Below are positions 28,701 to 43,700 of a DNA stretch of 64,000 bases, in pieces; the first letter of the stretch is position 1; each line of letters opens with the position of its first letter. The notes under the pieces are model-generated. The model worked only from the letters and a program-made list of their open reading frames with translations, was not told the DNA's origin and made no database searches. A program made the position numbers and the translations under genes. Origin of the DNA: Lycocorax pyrrhopterus obiensis (taxonomy: Eukaryota; Chordata; Aves; Passeriformes; Paradisaeidae); contig JACSVZ010000007.1 of the NCBI GenBank assembly GCA_014706295.1, forward strand, positions 43,972,975-44,036,974. Direction: 5' to 3'.

Positions 28701-31700
28701 GTGGCTTCTATAATTTTACCCCTTTGTCTAGTATAATTTTCCTTTGCTGCAACAACATTTGTTGCCAGCATATTTATTTCAAAAGGCCTTTTAATTGACA
28801 TAAGGATTGGAATTTTTTTTTCTGTATGACAACCTACAATTTTAATAATTACAATAAAATACAAATCATAGACAACCTTCAGTTTCAAAGTAATATTTCA
28901 AATTAATCATGCTGGGTTTCTCTGACTCTATCAAGCTTCCTGACAGCATCTTTTCCAGACCTACACTTTACACATAGTACAATGTAACAGTGCAACACAC
29001 AACTGTGCTTCTCCTCTACACACTTGATCCTCAAAGTTCATTAGTCCCAAAGCACTAGCACGACCAATAACAGATTTTTTCCCATTTAATAAAAACTTGT
29101 TTTAATGTAAATATCTGTCCCTCTGCTGTCTTGATGTGTATTTTATACACTAGCAAACAAGTGTACTTGAGCTGAAGTACAATAGTATTACAACTTCTTC
29201 TGGAATAAACTCTTTCTCTTGGATCTTGTTTGCTCTGCTAAGGCAGTGCAAACAAAGTCTTTAGAGCAATTTAAAAAAACAGAGTTGTCTCTTACAGGAC
29301 CCAGATTAAAAGCACTGCTCGGGAAAAAGAGTAATGTCAGACGTGCCACTTGGAACCAGTGTACACATGCAACTTGCACACTCTGTACTTCAGAGTACAC
29401 ATCAGATGAGAACAGAACATATGCAACAAATTTTAAGGTACAAGACACCTGATACTACGTTTTCTTGACCTGGCATCAAAATATTATTCATACTGGTGAT
29501 TCAGATGAAGAAAGAAACTACCCAGCTTCTGATGACCACACACTCCTGATGTAGCTCTGTAAAAATGCCCTGATCACAGCTGGCATCTGTACTAGTGAAC
29601 TGACACTGAGTACTGACATTTCTTCCTAACCTGATGCAGCATGATTCCTGGATCTGTCCAATACTGTTATACTACTACTCAAGTAAGTTAGATTATTATA
29701 AGTTAGCAAATCATCATCAACATAATTCCTAACGAACAAAAATAAATTAATTACAAAAACTTGATGAGTAGCAACAAATAGAATGCTCAAATTCAATCAC
29801 ACTATATCTGTACATAACCACTTCAGGAAATATGAAATGCTAATTTTGTGAACTAAAAGCATTTTATGTTGCCATTCTTATGGTAATAACAGATTAATGC
29901 ATGAAAAATGCATAATCATCCATCTGAATGGCCCACATAATCATACCATTGATTCTCAATTACAGTTAAGGATGGAAATTTCCATAATTTAGTAGTAATA
30001 ACACCGGCTTTATTGTAAATAATTCTTTGGAAATCAAAATTCCTTCCAGATAACAAGCAAAATCTGTTGCTTACCGCAAGACTACAAAATACTTACTGTT
30101 ATTTAATCAAGTTATTTTAGAAGTCACGCACTGAAGTGTTTTAAGATCAGATCAAAATAGGAGTTGTGTACTGTAAACACATTAGATTTTAAAATACAAT
30201 CATTTTCGAAAGAGTCAAAAAAGAAATCTTAGGAAGCTTTCAGTTTTTATTCCCCTCACAATGCAATATTCCACAATGTCAGAAGACAGCCTGATGATGC
30301 TATACTATATACATACTGTATATAAGATACATATATTGGAAAGGATAGAGTATTTTTGTATTTTCAAATTTGAAATGTTTTTGCAACAAGTTAAAAACAT
30401 TCCAACCTTAAAGTTCAGATCTTATCCTACTCTGTTGCTTATTTTCTACCATCATGTGTTTATAATACATATAGACTATGGTACAAACTCATTAAACAAG
30501 TCTGTGTAGATAAGCCTCATTGACCAAGAATGAAGTATTAATATTTCTTCACCTTTTATGAGAATAAGAATGCATATAATAGAACATTCACATTCCACTC
30601 TTACTTAAGAAGCCACTTTAATAAAACATAGCCCAACATACTTACAATCCCTTTAATACACTTGAGAAGCATCAGCTCAACATTCCCAGCTTGGAGAAGA
30701 AAGTCCCTTCTTCCTCAGACATGAGGATAATATGAAGCTATGCAAAGCAAACTTCATCTCAAGCTCCATGACATGTCTCATGGCTTGACAGAAGAAGGCA
30801 TCTGAAAAACTAAGTTCTCTGCCAATTTAAATACGCTTCTGCTAAATAATAAACTGGTTTGTAATATTCATTAAGAACTCGATAGGGAAACTATGGATCA
30901 CCAAATAGCTGTAAGATCATTGCATTATACTCAATAGTGTCCTAACTTAATTCTGTCCTTTGAGCTCTTCCTTCATAAAAATGTGCTCCATGGATTTTAA
31001 GCACATCGCATTAGAACAAAATTATTTCACTAGGACTTTTTCATTTTATACAGTGTCTTGCAAGGAATGGAATACTGTCCAATCATTTGATTTTTCAAGT
31101 AGAAGCAGTTTTCCATACAGACAACATTCAAGCATTATTTTCAGAAAATGCTGCTCCTAGAACTTCAATCCAATCAAGAAAGTAATGTTTTAGGGCCTAG
31201 TCATCAAATATAATTAAAACCAGGAAGACAAAGTTTTTGCTCTGGCAGCTGAAGTACGTACAACATTGATGCAGTATGTACATATGCATGAAGAACATAC
31301 ATATATATTTCAATGGATGTGTTTTCTTGGGTTTGCACTTAGCTTCCTTCTCTAGTGGTAGGCATCTCAATTTACCAGGTATAATAAAACAAACAAACAA
31401 AACATCCACAACAAAATCATATGTGTTAGAATTGTGAAACAAAAATTAAGTTGACAAATTTTACGTTTAAATGTTTTCCACTAAACAAAGATTTACATAC
31501 TGGCAATATATAATGTTGCACAAGCAGTATGAACATGTGTATTTTAAAAAGCAGTTCTCAGAGTAGAAAGGTGGTGTAGAATTAAGAAATCCAGCTGAGG
31601 AATACAAGACCAAGCTCAGCTCTCTCTTTTTTTTTTGTACCTAACCAGGAGCAAACACATACTCTTTATGACTCAGATACTGTATCTGTTTTAGCAAAAA

Positions 31701-34700
31701 AATAAAACTTTACAACATTTAGTAAGAGTGCTTAGTAACCTGCAGTGCAAGTCCTTGAAAATGGACAGAAGTATCCAAATCATGCCCTTGACTATAACTT
31801 TATCCTAGAGACACAACAGATGCAGACAAGAAAAATACTGTGACTCTCTCTGCCCACTCTAAAGATTCAGACACATGTGCCATTATTATATGTGAATTTT
31901 TAAAAAATTACATAGAAGGACTTGTTATTTAGTAAAAACAATTAGTAGCTTGTTGTTCTAATCACTCATACTGCATGAATTGTATAGTTAATTTGCTTGT
32001 CTTGCTTGGCTCTAAAACATTTTTAAGGATTTTCCCTTTTAACTACAAAATATGTAAAGCATTCAAAAGTACCAATCACAGTTCCCATTTTCTTAAACCA
32101 AAACCAAGCAGGAAAAAAAAGGTGTTAGATACAGACAGTAGTTATCTTGAACATGCTGATCAGAGTAAGTATTCAACCTAGGAATTCGTCAGATTTAAGC
32201 CACTAGAAGGAAAAAATGTGTAAACAGATTAAATATCACTTACATAATCTTTATATAGAAAAAAAAAACCAACAGCTAGATTTCCTTTTTTTCAAGAATT
32301 CACTCATAATGCATATTCTGTAATTAAAATTATTTTGTTGTATACAGTCAACATTAAGAATTGGTTTTACCAATGACTGAAGCTCTTCTCAAAGTGAGGA
32401 ATTTTTTGGTACTGACATAGGACTTAAACTTCAATTCTCCAAATACACAATATCATTAGGACACACTTCAGGAAAAAAAAGGATTTTAAATAGCATGTCA
32501 GCTGAAAGGATATAAAAGCTATTAACATAGCAATGAACTACACTGAAAAACATATTTTATTATAGCCTGAAAAATTCTAGACAAAACCATTACAACAAGC
32601 TGTAATTTTGAAAGATATTGAATCCATGATATAGCAAGATGCAAAATTTAAAATACTTCTTTAATTTCAAGAACTTTACTATACTAAATCTTAGATAGCA
32701 TTTTTTTCTATTTCTGTTCAAATTTCCAACATGATTCATCTGTATTTTAGACAAAGATGGCTTTGACCAAGGGAATAGGTACAATAGGAGAGGAACATAG
32801 AGCCCTTGGTTCAGTTTTATTTCCTATAAGAGAGCATATTATTTAATTAAACTGCCATCTTATCAGATATTACAGCATTTCTTTAGGATGACATTGTTAC
32901 CTAAAGAAGACTAAATGACAGACAGCATGCTTCTGTAATATACTTCTCAGGAAAATACTGAATTCAAGACAAGTGTGGAAGTGTCTGTGTTGGGATAGTT
33001 TTTGTTTAGTTGGGTTTTTTTTTAATCTAATAGCTGTAAATTGGTGATATCAGTTTGGTATAGAAACATAGTACATAACCTGAAAGCATGACAGCACCTT
33101 TCATATCAATTCAAGGAGTCCTGATGAAGTTGTGCAGTTGATTACAAGATTCTCTTTATTATATAGTGTTAAACCACTGTTAAGCTGTAATTGTGCTTAT
33201 AAATAGTCCTATGCCATCATTTCAACAGCTGTAAAAAAACCCAGAAAACTCACTAGTTCATAGAACACCAGCTATTTTAGCTTGGTTTAAAGAAAAAAGT
33301 CATCATTCACAAAAGGAAGAAAAGATCAAATAATACATTTTAAGTATTTAATATACACTGAATCCCCATCCCCCAGATTACTCTTGTTAATTTTGATTTA
33401 GTTTCCGATATGTGCAGATAAATCTAGAAGTAAAACTAATAAATTTAGTCTCTTACTGTTAGTGAGCAGTACAAACTCAGCAATTTAAAGGGCTCATCAT
33501 GCTTTCCAAACTAAAAATCTGTACATAAGTTTCAGATAATCATCTAAAGTATGTGATTCAGAAAGAAAAAAGAAACCAAAGGAAGTCTTGAAAACATCTT
33601 AGCTACAATTTGATCCCATCTCTTACCTTCTCTTTTTCACAATGGCAGCCATATTTTTATGAGTGCATAAAAAGATAATGTCAAATGAAAACGGCTCCAG
33701 AAAAATACTAGATAATTACAGCAATGCATGTCCAGTCGGATATTTCCAGTTTTCCAATTAAAAAAATTCCACAGGGTAACATTTCTAAATGATTTGGGTT
33801 TATTTCCATTCTTCTAAGACTCTGAACGCAGGTTCATTTTGGCAAAGTTTAAAATAACTTAGAAGTCCTCCCTCCTCCTTCCCCCATCACATTAAAAAAA
33901 CCAAACATTATTTAAAGGGCAAGAACACTATTAAGAAGAAATAAATTATTTTAATAGTAATGATATTTCAACTTTATGCATTTTGAAGCTCACTATGAAA
34001 ACCAAGTACAATGAAGAGTTTCTCTGAAATCCTTCAGATTCCTTCCTGTATGTATGCCTAAAAGAGTGTTCTCTCTACTTGATGCTCCCATTCACTGTTC
34101 AATAAAAGATGACCTGAAAATACCTTGTGATGTTTCTTGTTGCCACAGAAAGGACTCTTGTTCAAACAAGGGCAATAACATGCAACATATAAGAAAAAGA
34201 AAATTAATAAAAAAGAAAGAAACAAAGCTGAAAGGACAAGAATCAGACAAAGTTGTCTTCAAGACAGCATATGTATTTTACTATTAAATGAAATATAATA
34301 GGTCATAATAGAAAGATTTTAGACTATTTTGGTTTTCACTGGTTCCCAATTTCGTACGTTTCCTCAGTTTAGTAACAGAGATTGCATAGTGTCAGTGTAT
34401 TTGCACTCAATGTACTACACTGTCTCTTATTTTGAATTTTTGCTCTTTCTGCCTTAGTGTTTCCAAACAAAAACTGGACTTACTGACTTTAAAGTAGAAA
34501 AAACCAGGAATATAATTTGAAAGATTAGGTTTTGTCAAAGCAGAGTTTTACCTACATTTTTAATCTACTTTAATATAACAGGCTCTTTTGAGTCTACATT
34601 ATCCATGTCAGATGAATAATAGATAATCCTGACTGAACCTAACAGAAAAAAAAGAAATTAAACTAAACTGGTGTCTTGCTTCAGGAATCACTTACCAAAA

Positions 34701-37700
34701 TCTTTGTAAAATATACTTGTTTTCATCACAAGTGATGAAACTAGAGATAACTGTATGATTCACAGAGGTGACACCATCACTAAGCCAAAAAAATGTAAGT
34801 CTTTCAAAATTTGATTTTTGTATCCTCAAATCTGAGACAATGCACGACGATAAATGCATGAGGGATAAACTTGATGCATAAAGACGAGCACCACAGACTT
34901 GCCCAGTTCAGGTTTGTGCTTGTGACAAAAGCATCTAACATTAGTCTATCATAGCTCAGGACCAGAATTGTTACCTTCTTAAGCTTATAAGAGAAATTCT
35001 AAATATGTAATAATTTAAGTGTGATTATAGAGTAGTATCTCAGTAGACAGTGAGAATTGGTACAGAATATGTCCTGCATCACCTTGGACTTTGTGTAAAA
35101 TAGTATTTGCAGAATATTTTGAGATAAATTAAATCGGTCTGTAAACAGGAGCAATGCACCTGCTCTTCTTACACCACTACAGCCTTACTAACATTGTTTC
35201 ATTAAAAAAGAACAGATACAGCCTTGCCAAATATGTCAGGTCTTATTTTGCTAAACATTTATTTGTTGACTATCCGTGTCTTCTCTGAAGTAGCAGTATA
35301 TTATCCTGAAACAAAAGAACTGTGCAGACTTCATGTCCACCACTATATAACACATTATGCCTAGCTTATATAAATGTCAATATATTCCAAGATTTTCTTG
35401 GAAAGGCAATTAAAGTAAATCTAAGCTTACAAGACCAATGGTTGCACCCAGGATCAAATATAGACTTTCACTGATTCAAATGATGAACTTTTCAGACTAC
35501 ACAGTCTGGCTAGACCATATAGAAATGCAGTAAATGAAAGAAATTTGTGCTAGGTGTTGGGTACAATTCTTGACAATGGCATTAAAATGATAATAAAGTC
35601 CTTGTTACCTAAACTAATTTTTAAATTGATTTTAAGAACACCTTGACGTGCTCAGTGACTCCAGAATGCAAATGAAGCTTAGTTAAGAAACTGGAACTTA
35701 TGTGTTTTATTTCCTTATACCTCTGTTAACAGATTGAATACCTAATGCAATGCTATTGAAATAAATTTGATAGTGAGACCAAAATCACTCTAAGAGGAAA
35801 AATGGAATCCAAGTTGTTATTTACTGAAATATCCCGTTGTGTAGCATGCTAGAAAAATATCTTGTTAAGAAGAGAACTGTATCCAAAGCACAAATCTGCA
35901 AACCTGAAATCAGAACTCACATCCTCTTCAGTTCTTCTGTATTTATAAATATTGCTAGACTTCTGAATTTCTAAACTCTCCAGCACGATACTCTTATCAA
36001 GAATGGAAGACAAATGTAGCTGATCTTGAAGCATCACCACATAACCATGAAACTTCTGCTACTCTGTAAACAATCCTGAAACTCTGTGCTTCACAACTGT
36101 ATTTTGCTTCATTCTCTATTCTCTCATTCATGAATCTTTATGTTAGCTTACTTGTATTTTTCAGGATTATACCACATGGACACCCAGTTTATACCACCAC
36201 AGGTACCACTGCGATAATGTTAATCTCTACAGAGATTCACAAGGAGGATTCAAAAGCCTACAATATCCTAGGTATTTACAAATGCCTTGGTGAAGGGAAA
36301 AGACAAAAAAACCACATAGTTAGAAGTTTTAGTAGGCCTATTTAAGCTAATAAAACTTCCTTAAACATGTTCATCAACAAAGCAGTTTAAATATGTATCC
36401 TATCTACTTTTGGTATGTCCACCATAATTCTCTATTTTTATTCTTTCTCCCAAAAAAACTCTAGGAGTAAACTACATTATCAGATCCACAGAAAGGAAAT
36501 TAAGAAATTAATTCCTTGAGAATACAATTTCTCTATCTCATTTTCATAATTTTGATACATGTGTACATAAATTAATGGAGTATTATCAGACTATATCAGG
36601 TACTCAGACAAGTGGTTTGTGTTGGTGGGGACAGTCAACCACATCCATGGATATTCATGGTTATTCACAGAATCTGATAAAATGCTCCATCTAAAATCTG
36701 TGTCATTCCAAATGCAGCAGAAAATATTTTCATCCCTTTGATCAAATTTGATAGAATATCCATTTAATTTAGCAATGCTGTCAAGGATACGTTGGTGTTT
36801 AAAAAAAGAAAAAAGTGAAAGGCTTTTTTTAATCAATTAAATACATTCTGCCTTCATTTGCTTAATTCCTGCACCTGGGATTTGCCCAAAATTTCATTTC
36901 TGGGTGCCTTAGCATCGTGTAAGTACTTCCATTTTCTATGTTTAAGAAACAAAAGCCAACCAGCATCCTGTATCCTCAATTTAAATGTTTTATCATTTTG
37001 ATGGGATTGCTTTCTCCTTTTGGCTTAACACCTTTTTTATGCTTTTAGCTGTGTTTTCTTTTTTCCCCTCTGGGAAAGTAGCTTTTCCAATTTTCATGTT
37101 CAAGTCATTGATCCATTAAACCCTTTACATGTTTACATTCTACTACTTGCATCAAAATCAAGGCTTGGCTTTTCGTTCAGTGTGTAAGAGTATCTGTTCA
37201 AGATATAAAAGCAGTCGGATTTTGTCTTGCACCCTTTTTCTAAAAAAAAACAACTTTTTAAACATTTAAATGTATCACTTGATGAACAACAGTACTCAAA
37301 ACTCACATTAACAGATATACATTCTATTATTTCTCTATCTTCTACAACTTACAAATAAAAAAACCTGATTTGGTGTAATGAAGGTCATAATTTTCAAATT
37401 AAGAAGAACAATCTAAGTTGACATGACTGTACAACAAACCAATTAAATTCATGTGGAGATTGTAGCTCCATTATTCTTGCATACATTGTCACATGCTCTG
37501 TCATTTAATTAGTGGCACAAGAAAATTATATTAAATACCAAGTCAACCTGCCCATTGTTGCACTAATAAAAAGTTCTTAAAATTTTGTTCAATGTTTATA
37601 AACATTATTATGAACTTCTGACTCTGGCTTCAAACTCAAAATTGGTTTAAAAGCAGTAAAAATAAATAATACATAATATTTCCTTTCTTGGCATCAGGTA

Positions 37701-40700
37701 AATGAAATTAAACTATTCCAATGCTATTCCATTTCACGTACCAAAACAGCCACCAATTTTTTTTTAAGGCTCCAATTTTTATTATCATATTCCTACTCTT
37801 CACACTAAGCCCACTCATGAAGAAAAGTGAGTCTACAGACCATCATCTCTGAAACAGTACCAACTACCTCTTTGCCACTCAGAGAAGCACATTCCTTACT
37901 TGAATTTATCATTCTTGTATTTAATCACACCAGTACTTCCCTGCATAGTACCACACTGAACACCATACAGGTGACAGTAATACTGTGGCTTCTGCTATAT
38001 CTATCAGTTATTCAGTAACTACCAACTATTTTATCAAATTAATGACATACCAGGACGTGGGGCTCAGATGAATTTTATTTCCCTATCTCTAATTAGAATG
38101 AACATTTACTGAATGAATAAAGTCTTGAATACTATTAAGAGAAGCAGACACACTGCTGGAATGGCTGTGACACCACAGGGCTAAAGCTATACACTGGTAC
38201 TGAGCCAGATCATGATAACTTCGTCTGTATGCACAAGACTGCTGACTATCAGATCTAATCAAAATGGAAAATGACAAAGTGAGTTATAAATTTACAGACA
38301 TGAAGACTATTCTTAATCGTGTATATAAATAATTGGCTTTGTAATTGGAAGTACCTACATCTCTCCTTCAACACTATTTTCATAGCAGTGTCCAAAAACA
38401 AACAAAAAAATCCCACCAAACAACACACCAAAAAACACCCTACCAACCACCACCTTACATGACCAGGTTTCAAACTATATCTCATTAAAAAACCATGGAG
38501 TGTAAAGAGACAATAAGGTGCTTGATAGTTGCTTATGAACACACTCCTGACTCCCTATTTCCCCATAAAACAGTAAATTACCATTATTTAAATCACAAAT
38601 AAAATTCAAAACAAAAATTAAAGTTTTATGAATGTTTTTAAGTGAAGACAGCAAGGAGGATATCTTGGGGAAATCCACTAACAGCAGTCAAGATTACCTA
38701 TTTTCCTCTGTTGCTATCTTCATACCCATGTATCCTCAGATCCTGTGTGTGTATCCTGATCCCAGGCTTCAAACCTAACACTGGCCTGCATGGTTGGCAC
38801 TGTGTCACCTTTTTGCAAGTCCTATTTCTCATCCTTTATTTAGTGGAATTTTAAAGAATGCTTACTGTTTTCTGCTACACAGAAAACTTTAACAATTATT
38901 TAAGAGTTACTTCCCTTCTCTTACCTACTTTTAACCAGCATCCACCTCTAGAGAAGACAGAGGAGAACACAATTTACTTAAAACTGCACAAGTTGTAGTA
39001 TGTGAAGTAACAAAAGGAACTGAGCATACTTGGAGGGAAAAAAGAAATGGCCCTTATAAAAAGAAGGTATAAGATTACACACTATTTTTTGTGCTCAGTT
39101 AACAGCATTACTTCTTACCACTCTTTTCAGTTTAATAATTGCCCATAATAACTTGACTTAGAGCTTGAAATTTAAATGTAGGCTGTGAATTGTTCCACAA
39201 AGTCTAAACTAAATAAGTGCAATAGAACTGTGAACTAAGTAAGGTTTGCTTTATTTCCTATGCACTTGCACTTAAAAGGCAAATAAGGCTTCAGGGAGAT
39301 CATCTTAGTAGATAATTATTCAAATATAAAAACACTAAAGCACTATTAATGTCATATCAGGGTCTGTGTGCCATCTTTCTTAACAAATGAAGGATAGCAA
39401 TAGAAACATTCAAGCTTGACAGATCGATGCATGTTCTCTTTCAAAGTTCTTCATAAGTGGAAGAAGAAAATTTTGACAGAATCTTACAATTCTTTTAAAA
39501 CAAATAACCTGCATTGCTCTATAAAATATTTACAAGAATGTTTTTATCTGTGATTGCTGTTGTGGTGGTGGCTTAACCCCAGTTGGCAACTAAGTACCAC
39601 ACAGACACTTGCTCACATACACACATCCCATTGGTAAAACGGAGAGGAGAATCAGAAAGAAGCTAAATCCCATGGAATTAGACAAAAACAGTTTAAAAAT
39701 TGAAAAAATAAAATAATAAAATTGAAAAAATAAAAAAGGAATAAAAAAGAAAAGGGAAACAACAAAAAAGATAGAAATAAAAACAAAAAACCCCAAGTGA
39801 TGTAGAATACCACTGCTCACCACCGATGTCCAGCCCCTTCTCCAGCTGCAATTGGCTCCTCCCAGACAACTCCCCTATGTTTATACACTGGGAATAATGT
39901 TCTAATATACAGAATATCCCTTTGGCCAGTTGCCCTGGCCTGGCCATGCTCCCTTGCAGCTATTTATGCACCTGCTCACTATCAGAGCATGGAAAACTGA
40001 AAAGTCCTTGACTTAGGGTGTAACAACTAAATCATCAGTGTGTTATCAACATTACTATCATATTAAATCCAAAACACAGTATGTTTCAGTTACTAGGAAG
40101 AGAATTAACTTTGTTCTAGCCAAAACCAGGCAGTTTTGTTTTTGCTACATTTCACAAAACATTTTCAATAATAAGTCAGCCACTAGAAGCTAAAGTTTTA
40201 CTAAAAGTTTACGCTTATCTGAGTCTACATCAATCAGCACAAAGTGACAACTAACAAAATAATTAAAGAGAATACTTATTCTGTCCAGTTTTATATCAGT
40301 ATGGAGTCCTGAATAAAGGCTGGAACAAGATTTCTGAAGAAAACCTAAAAGGTGACAGACACCTTTCTTTCAAAACTGAGGGAACAGAATACAACGAAAG
40401 ATCGTACCACGACACAGTGAGCTATGCAAATAGCAGTGTAACGTTGACTGCCTCAGACTCTTGTATAATCCCTTTTTGCCCAGGTCGTGCAATGTCCCAG
40501 ATGGTACAGCTGGAAAATATTTCTATAGCCACTGTCCATGATGTAAACTCTTGTGTTATTCAGCCACTGTACTGAGTTGAAACACAGTTGATTGCATTTG
40601 CCTTTTTTGTCAGTGAAGGAAAACAAAAACCCACAAACCTAACATTTTTCTTGGTTATCACTAGCACATTGCAGTTTGCAATAACTAGTTGATAAAATAC

Positions 40701-43700
40701 ATCTGAATGTGCCATAGAAATTATACTTAATAGAATTTTAAATTCTTTCTCCCTTTTATCAACAAAAATCAAACCAGTAACATACCTCTTTTTTCTCTGT
40801 GAACTTCTTCCAAAAGTTTTTCTTGGTTTTTTATCTGTTTAAAGAGAGACTGATGTTCAGTCTCCTTTATCTGTGTTAAGTGCTTGAGCTGTTCTCGGCT
40901 TTGCAGCAAGTAGCATCGCAGCTTTTTTTCCTTACTTTCTCTTTCCTTTACCTCCTCACACAGCCACTGAAGCTTAGTCTATATTAAAAAAAAAGGTACA
41001 ATAAAAAGTAAAGAATTCTAATGAAAATAAGGACATAAATGTTCACTGACCAAACTGTCTTTGGAGTTACAGATTACTCATTTGTAGCTATCTGAATAAT
41101 AATAATAGAGGACATTCAGATATATCAAGAGAACATATGTCGACCTTCAAGAGACTCAAAAGACATATTTTGGTTGATAATTATATGTGAAAAGCCAATA
41201 CAGTGATTTTTTTATATATTATTTTATTTCTTTTTAAATCAGAAGCATGAATTTGCTAGGGTAGATATGGAAATTCAGTTTGAATTAGTGCACACAAACA
41301 CCAAGAGATAGGCCTTCCTTTCAGAATACCTTTTTCTCTCTATTTTATGTTGACAGAATTTAAAGTATTTGTCCTTTCTAAAAAAGTGACATCAATCCTT
41401 TCTAGTCAGCAAAAGTCAATATTTAAGGTTTACTCAGAGGAGAAAAAGATCTCATTGATAAGGTTGTGATCAATATAGTAAATCTAGAAGTGATCAAATG
41501 GAATACTTTCACACAGCCTATTTAAAAAAAAAAGAAAATAAAAGTGGCATTTTAAGTAGTCATTCATTCTAAACTTCCCTCTGGCAGCTAAACAAACTCA
41601 GGTGAGAAATGTATACAAAATATTACTAGGCACTCTTTGAAAGTTCTTTTTAATATTGTCAGTGTCACTTTTTCAAGTGAAGAAAATACTTCCTCGATAA
41701 CATTTCTCCTTTGATTCCAATCTTATCTCTGTTATCTATAGTGGTAGTGTTTCTTGGTCTACAAGTCTTACATAGACCACCCACCACGAATAACCTTCTC
41801 TTACATGCAAACATTTGCAATTTTTTTTCCTTAAGTCAATTCTCCTGTGGCTTTGACCTTCCTGCATAAAGCAAAAACACCAGTTGTCTTCCACAGTTTG
41901 TGATCTATTTTGATCATGAGAAACTTACTTCTTTTAAAAGATATGGGTAAGAAACATGCTTGTGTGTGTGAGTTTAGGGCACTGGAGGAAAGCTGCAAAA
42001 TGAAAGGCAAGATTTATGAGTTACAGTCATCACCTTGAAGACGTTTTCAAGCATCTGTGCCCCCACATTATAGGATTTGAAAGCTTTAAAGGGGAAAGAA
42101 AAATCGTTCTTTTTCCCAGAATCCAATCTAATATATTTTAGATTTAATACCAGCCTTATTTAAAATCATCTCCTGCCTTGTGATAATGCTGTAAGAGAAT
42201 CTTAACCTGCTGACTACATTCTCATGCTTTACTTGTCTGAAAAAAATCTGAACCAGATCTAAAGGCTATCACTGCTCTTACTTCAATGCCTTTTTTTTTT
42301 TGTGAAAACAACATTGCTATTTATTTTGCTACAGAGATGGCTATTTCTTGTTGATAGAAACATTTGGAAAATTATTCTATCAATTGAAATAACAGTCTGG
42401 AAATATCAGAATTATTGCCAAAGGAATGCTTTTGTATTTTTCCTTTTACACTTTAAGTGCCACTTTAAACGGACTTTCAACTGAATCAGATCCGTCCATT
42501 CACAGACTCACCCCCTCACTCAATTGTTAGGGCTGAAAAGGACCTCAGGGATCATCCAGTACCTAGTTCCAACCCCCTGACATGTGCAGGGACACCTCCC
42601 ACTACACCAAGTTGCTCAAATGTTGGATATTAGCTTATTCAGTGAAATTTCAAGAGTTTTGACTATTACCTTTGTTTCTGCTAACCAGCGATGAGGATCA
42701 TTCAGTACTGTTGGTGTAAGGGATATTGCCTATGGAAAAGCAGGAGACAAAGAAACAGACGCAAAATGGGAATTAGACATAGAAGGGACAAAGTCTTTTC
42801 TGCTTACTGGAAATTCATCAAACAAATACATTTTTTATCATGGAAGATTAAGTCTAGTGTTTGACTTCTCTGAATCCATCAAATTCCTCCTTGCTCACCC
42901 AAGTTGCAGGAGCAATTTCTTGAAGGGTGAAACTTTTTAGAAACCTTGGCAATACCTAAAGTACCGGGCAGAGCAACAATTTAACAAAGGAAGCTGGTTT
43001 TTTCTTTTTTTTTAAAAAAAAAAAACTAACTTTTTTTTCACATTAGCTGTCTAGTCAAAAATTTGCATTCAGAACTAGTTTAAGCTTGCCAGTGATTTAA
43101 AAAAAAGGAGAATTGTATAAACTGGGATCTGCAAAACTTTATCCAGAAACCAAAAACTCTGCACGAGGTGGGAAGCAAGTCCAAGAAGGTATGGCTCAAT
43201 GATCAAGAATCTGGCAACCAGAGCAGATCACAAAACTTAATAAAAAAACCAGACCTGTCTATAAGAATACAGAGGAGAAAGCTTGTTTGTCAAACACATT
43301 TTCTTAGAATTCTCATCTAGTTTTGTGCTGCAACATCCCAACTCCATATGTGAGTGGAAAAATGGTGTCAATTGTGAAAAATTCCTATTTCAAAAGCAGC
43401 CTAGCCCAGTCAAATGACCACGAACTACAAAGTATTCTCTGTTTAAATAGCAAGACAAAAAAAGATGTAATCTGAGTGTACTCAGGGGGTTGCAGCTAAG
43501 GCTAAAAAGCCACCAGGTCAAACACTTGTGAGTGTGGCAACAAGCTGAGTCAGACGTTCCGTTCTCTTTATTCTCAGAAATGTACAATGTTGATTTAAGA
43601 GGATTAGTCATGTAGAATCATATGAAGGGAGTAAGAGTAGTTTCTGAACCTGGGGAGCAAATGAGAATGCTCAGAAGAAAAGCTACAGGGAGACAGGGGT

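Larger units (their letters stand above)
14063..40785 (-). other. Large CEP128 intron between exons G and H (26.7 kb)
   Basis: It lies between two secure exons in matching phase, so the whole stretch is intronic. It contains a GATA microsatellite (18.7 kb), a long rearranged CR1 (20.3-21.3 kb), a TA/TATG microsatellite (22.6 kb), a GC-richer patch at 25.5-25.7 kb, a solo LTR (39.6-40.1 kb) and a possible cryptic exon at 35921-36058. No tRNA, snRNA or host gene could be identified. The longest open frame (131 codons, plus strand, 16663-17058) has AT-driven composition and no recognisable domain. Confidence 0.85.

Noticed and set aside
33600..33660. Minus-strand AGAAG|GTAAGA donor with a short open stretch (MAAIVKKRR)
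   Set aside because: No acceptor with a fitting phase and no match to CEP128.
39590..39947. Minus-strand frames of 77 and 84 codons with hydrophobic tails (membrane-like)
   Set aside because: The Phe-rich tail comes from the A/T-rich stretch inside the LTR at 39558-40132, not a membrane protein.
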